NCBI GenBank assembly: GCA_021030915.1
Contig: JAGEMR010000191.1
Coordinates: forward strand, 1-44,704
Origin: Astrothelium macrocarpum
Taxonomy: Eukaryota > Ascomycota > Dothideomycetes > Trypetheliales > Trypetheliaceae
DNA: 44,704 nucleotides
Direction of reading: 5' to 3'
In this document: positions 42,402 through 44,704 of the stretch, piece by piece
Layout: the number at the start of each line of letters is the position of its first letter
Position numbering within the stretch: position 1 is the first letter of the stretch
Program-made: the position numbers and the translations under genes
The notes under the pieces: model-generated
What the model was told of the DNA's origin: nothing
The model's database searches: none
The model's input: the letters and a program-made list of their open reading frames with translations, nothing else

Positions 42402-44017
42402 ATGGCTCTCCGCGATGGAACAATAGCTTCTGCTATCGCTGATTTTGAATCTGGAGTTTTTTCTTCAATAAATCAAACGGCTGACGCGTACGGCTTGCCC
42501 AGAACCACCCTCAAAAGACGCATCCGAGGCCAGCAAAATTCTCACACAAGTCACGAACATCAACAGCGATTGACTCCTCGTCAGAAGGAGTTCCTTGTAC
42601 AGTGGATTATTGATGAAGATGACCGTGGATTTCCTCCTAGTCATACTCGTTTTCGTGAAATGGCTGTCTGAATTGCTCGTGCTGATGGAAATGATAATCC
42701 AATTGATAAACGATGGATATCTAGTTTTATCAAACGAAATCTAGATGTTGCTTCTATGATTGGACGAAAGTTGGATACCAAAAGAACATAATACGTATTA
42801 AAAGAACGAATTATCGTATTTTTTATTTCCGTGGAGGAGACACGTAAACGGCTGAATATTCAATTAAAGGATATATGGAATATGGACGAATAAAATACAG
42901 ATTTAGGTGTTTATACGAATTCAATAATAATTATTCATTCATTTAAGAAATAAATTCATAAAAAAATACCACAGAATCGAGAATTAGTTATTGTTATTGA
43001 AATTGTTAATTCGTTTGATCAATACATTAATCCGTTTATCATATTTAAAAAAAAAAACACCTTCAAATAAATTGGTTCATCTTAAATGAATTATCTGATT
43101 AGTATTATATTATCTCACTGAATGGCTGGACATCAAATGAGATAGGATTTGACTGGCTAATATGTGTTTTTGATCCACAAACACGTTCTGATGATGGTGA
43201 ATATAGGATATTAATTCTCGACGGTCATGGCAGCCATATCAGCGTAGAATTCCTTTACGTTTATAAAATTCAGTTGAAAATCGAATTAATATTTCTATTT
43301 CCTCATATATTTCATATTATTCAGCCATTGGATTTGTGTGATTTTGGTCCTATCAAAATGCGTTACCGCAATCATATCAAAATTCTTATTTATTTAGATG
43401 ATATTATTACTATTAAAAAAGATCGTTTTATTTATTATTACAATCTCGTATGTCAGAAAGATTTTATTAAAATTAATATTAAGATTAGATGGAAAATAGC
43501 AGATTTGATATCGTTGAATTTCGTTATTTTATATAATTCATCGTTCATTTTCGATATATCTGTTTCATCTTCCAAAAATACCATTCTTTCATAATATAAA
43601 CACATTCATTCTGATTATTCGTTTATTTTTGAAATATTTCGGAATAAATAATAATTTCAAAACGTTATGCGCATAATTGGAAAAATTGTTGAAATGGATC
43701 GAAATATGCGGCGTTTATTTCACAAAATAGATAAGGCATTAGAAGGAACAATTACAAAACACATAACGCTGAAGAACAGAAATAAATAATTTAAATTTTA
43801 ATTAAAATAGATAATTAATAAATCAAAGATAAAAACTATCAAAATAGATGCGAATGAGAGATTTGCGAATATTGAGGAAATCAAACGAATTGTTGATGAA
43901 GCCGCTACTGATGAAGCGGCTAAATCAATCAAATCAATTCCAAAACAAAAAAAAATATCTGCGAACGCTTCTACGCAGTCTGTATTTACTCATATGTGTA
44001 CACAATTCCAATCCTAG
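42402..44017 (+). pseudogene. Fot1/pogo transposase (HTH_psq, CENP-B HTH, DDE_1), degenerate
   Basis: The ATG at 42402 opens MALRDGTIASAIADFESG, with a psq-type helix-turn-helix (TADAYGLPRTTLKRRI), then the start of the CENP-B-type HTH, stopped by TGA at 42669. Beyond this the text is still readable in pieces: DKRWISSFIKRN; LKDIWNMDE (first catalytic Asp, followed by TAA at 42891); GWTSNEIGFDWLICVFD; ILILDGHGSH (second Asp); IIQPLDLCDFGPIK (third Asp, around 43330-43370); and a stop-free C-terminal piece from about 43846 to TAG at 44015-44017. Several stops and net frameshifts separate the pieces. The centre (about 42780-43840) is strongly AT-shifted, whereas the first 270 bases of the gene keep normal composition. 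It cannot encode active transposase. Confidence 0.92.
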
Positions 44018-44069
44018 CTGTTGTTATTGAGATAATTACAAATTAATTAATGAGATGACATGGTATTGT

Positions 44070-44112
44070 GTGGGCCATTACGGGGGGTGGGCCATTTCCG
44101 CATCACCCGACT
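44070..44112 (-). repeat. Right terminal inverted repeat
   Basis: This is the inverted copy of 42290-42332, perfect over 43 bases, followed by the TA target duplication at 44113-44114. Confidence 0.95.
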
Positions 44113-44114
44113 TA

Positions 44115-44392
44115 GTTTTGGAGAAACCTTCAACATTTTCTAACAGGCAAAAGTTGACAATGAATCTGTTGCTACGGTAAGCAGCTAACGATTGCCCTTT
44201 GAGAGGTGTAGCCATATCTACGTCATACTTTAAGGCCGCAATACATTCCTCGTAGTAAACTTTACTACATCGGACGTCCAGGCCACCCACGACGTACGAG
44301 CGCGAGATGATACGTGGATGTATAGGTCTACTCTGACCACATTCCCTGTCCCTTGCCACATCGATTCCGTAGCTTAATATTGACTTTAACAC
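44115..44392 (-). pseudogene. Minus-strand open frame cut by the transposon, unidentified
   Basis: A 104 residue minus frame (start 44392) runs from MLKSILSYGIDVARDRECGQ to NVEGFSKT and then into the transposon end at 44112. No family is recognised. Conceptual joining at the TA site would stop within a few codons on the far side, so at most the extreme C-terminus of a gene was affected. Whether the frame is a real exon is uncertain. Confidence 0.25.
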
Positions 44393-44704
44393 CTGCAGCG
44401 CTCCTTTCCTCTGTCATGGTGTATGTGCATCAAAGACGATTATGCAGAAACCAGGTGATGGAGTACGTGAGACTTCTTTTATGCCCAACAGCAACTCACA
44501 CAAACCTCTGCTTGATGCTCAATCGCGCTCTTCCCTTACAGTCCCGCGGTCTGCGGGAACCCCTAGGGCTCAGATCCTGGACGCGCGACTTGCTTCCATC
44601 CTCCTTGACTTTCTTTCCGGAATGCTCGCAGGGGTCGGAAGGATCATTGGATCGCATAGCATAGCATAATAGCTGGATAGCATAGGATCTGGATAATTAT
44701 CCTA
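44393..44704. other. Right edge, no gene recognised
   Basis: Plus frames 44353-44664 and 44442-44669 overlap in different frames without motifs. The last 60 bases hold short repeats of GCATA and a perfect 12 base palindrome GGATAATTATCC at 44691-44702. Confidence 0.4.

Larger units (their letters stand above)
42288..44114 (+). mobile_element. Fot1/pogo-type DNA transposon with TA duplications
   Basis: The element spans 42290-44112 (1823 bases), bounded by TA at 42288-42289 and TA at 44113-44114. It begins and ends with inverted repeats of 43 bases that are perfect copies by eye (42290-42332 and 44070-44112, outer sequence AGTCGGGTGATGCGG). TA duplication and length are typical of Tc1-mariner/pogo elements of fungi. 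It carries one transposase gene, plus-oriented and broken. It is non-autonomous now, but its intact ends could still be recognised by a related transposase. Confidence 0.95.

Noticed and set aside
1..44704. CRISPR-like arrays or other regularly spaced repeats
   Set aside because: None is seen. The only repeats are the transposon ends, short local repeats and homopolymers, as expected for a fungal nuclear region.

Overview
The window looks like nuclear DNA of a filamentous ascomycete (Pezizomycotina). Genes carry 45-112 base GT-AG introns. The families present are typical of these fungi: HET domain, ankyrin-type protein with a HELO-like N-terminus, rhodopsin-like (PTH11-type) membrane proteins, cutinase, Zn2Cys6 regulator and a Fot1/pogo transposon. 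Density is low, with about a dozen supported genes in 44.7 kb. No RNA gene or CRISPR array was seen. I rebuilt exon structures by hand by joining reading frames at GT..AG sites; in every multi-exon model except the ankyrin gene the spliced length is a multiple of three with no internal stop.

Layout. 1-1378 is an extremely AT-rich, gene-free block (about 92% A+T in the first 600 bases) that ends abruptly. 1379-12439 holds a zinc-independent alkenal/enone reductase-type MDR (minus), a HELO-like/ankyrin protein with an in-frame TAA, a GNAT acetyltransferase and a HET-domain protein. 13039-17940 holds a class I-like O-methyltransferase (minus) and a secreted cutinase-family esterase, separated by 2.7 kb without a recognisable gene.

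19728-27402 is the most coherent region: a P-loop kinase of the uridine kinase/phosphoribulokinase fold, a Zn2Cys6 transcription factor, two different SDRs and a zinc polyol (xylitol/sorbitol-type) dehydrogenase. The second SDR and the polyol dehydrogenase are divergent from a 335 base promoter. This has the look of a polyol/pentose catabolic gene cluster with its own regulator. The heptamer ATCGGCG (either strand) occurs in three of its promoter regions.

29455-39871 carries two unrelated-looking rhodopsin-like seven-helix proteins on opposite strands, with 7.8 kb of gene-poor sequence between them that contains several coding-like but unplaced fragments. 40756-41983 is saccharopine dehydrogenase (LYS1, lysine biosynthesis), a housekeeping gene. 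About 300 bases upstream of it sits a complete 1823 base Fot1/pogo element with perfect 43 base terminal inverted repeats and TA target duplications. Its transposase is broken; the centre is AT-mutated while both ends are well preserved.

The most unusual signal is compositional. In the AT-rich block almost every surviving C is preceded by T (and almost every G is followed by A), with TCA the commonest context. This is not the pattern expected from classical CpA-directed repeat-induced point mutation.
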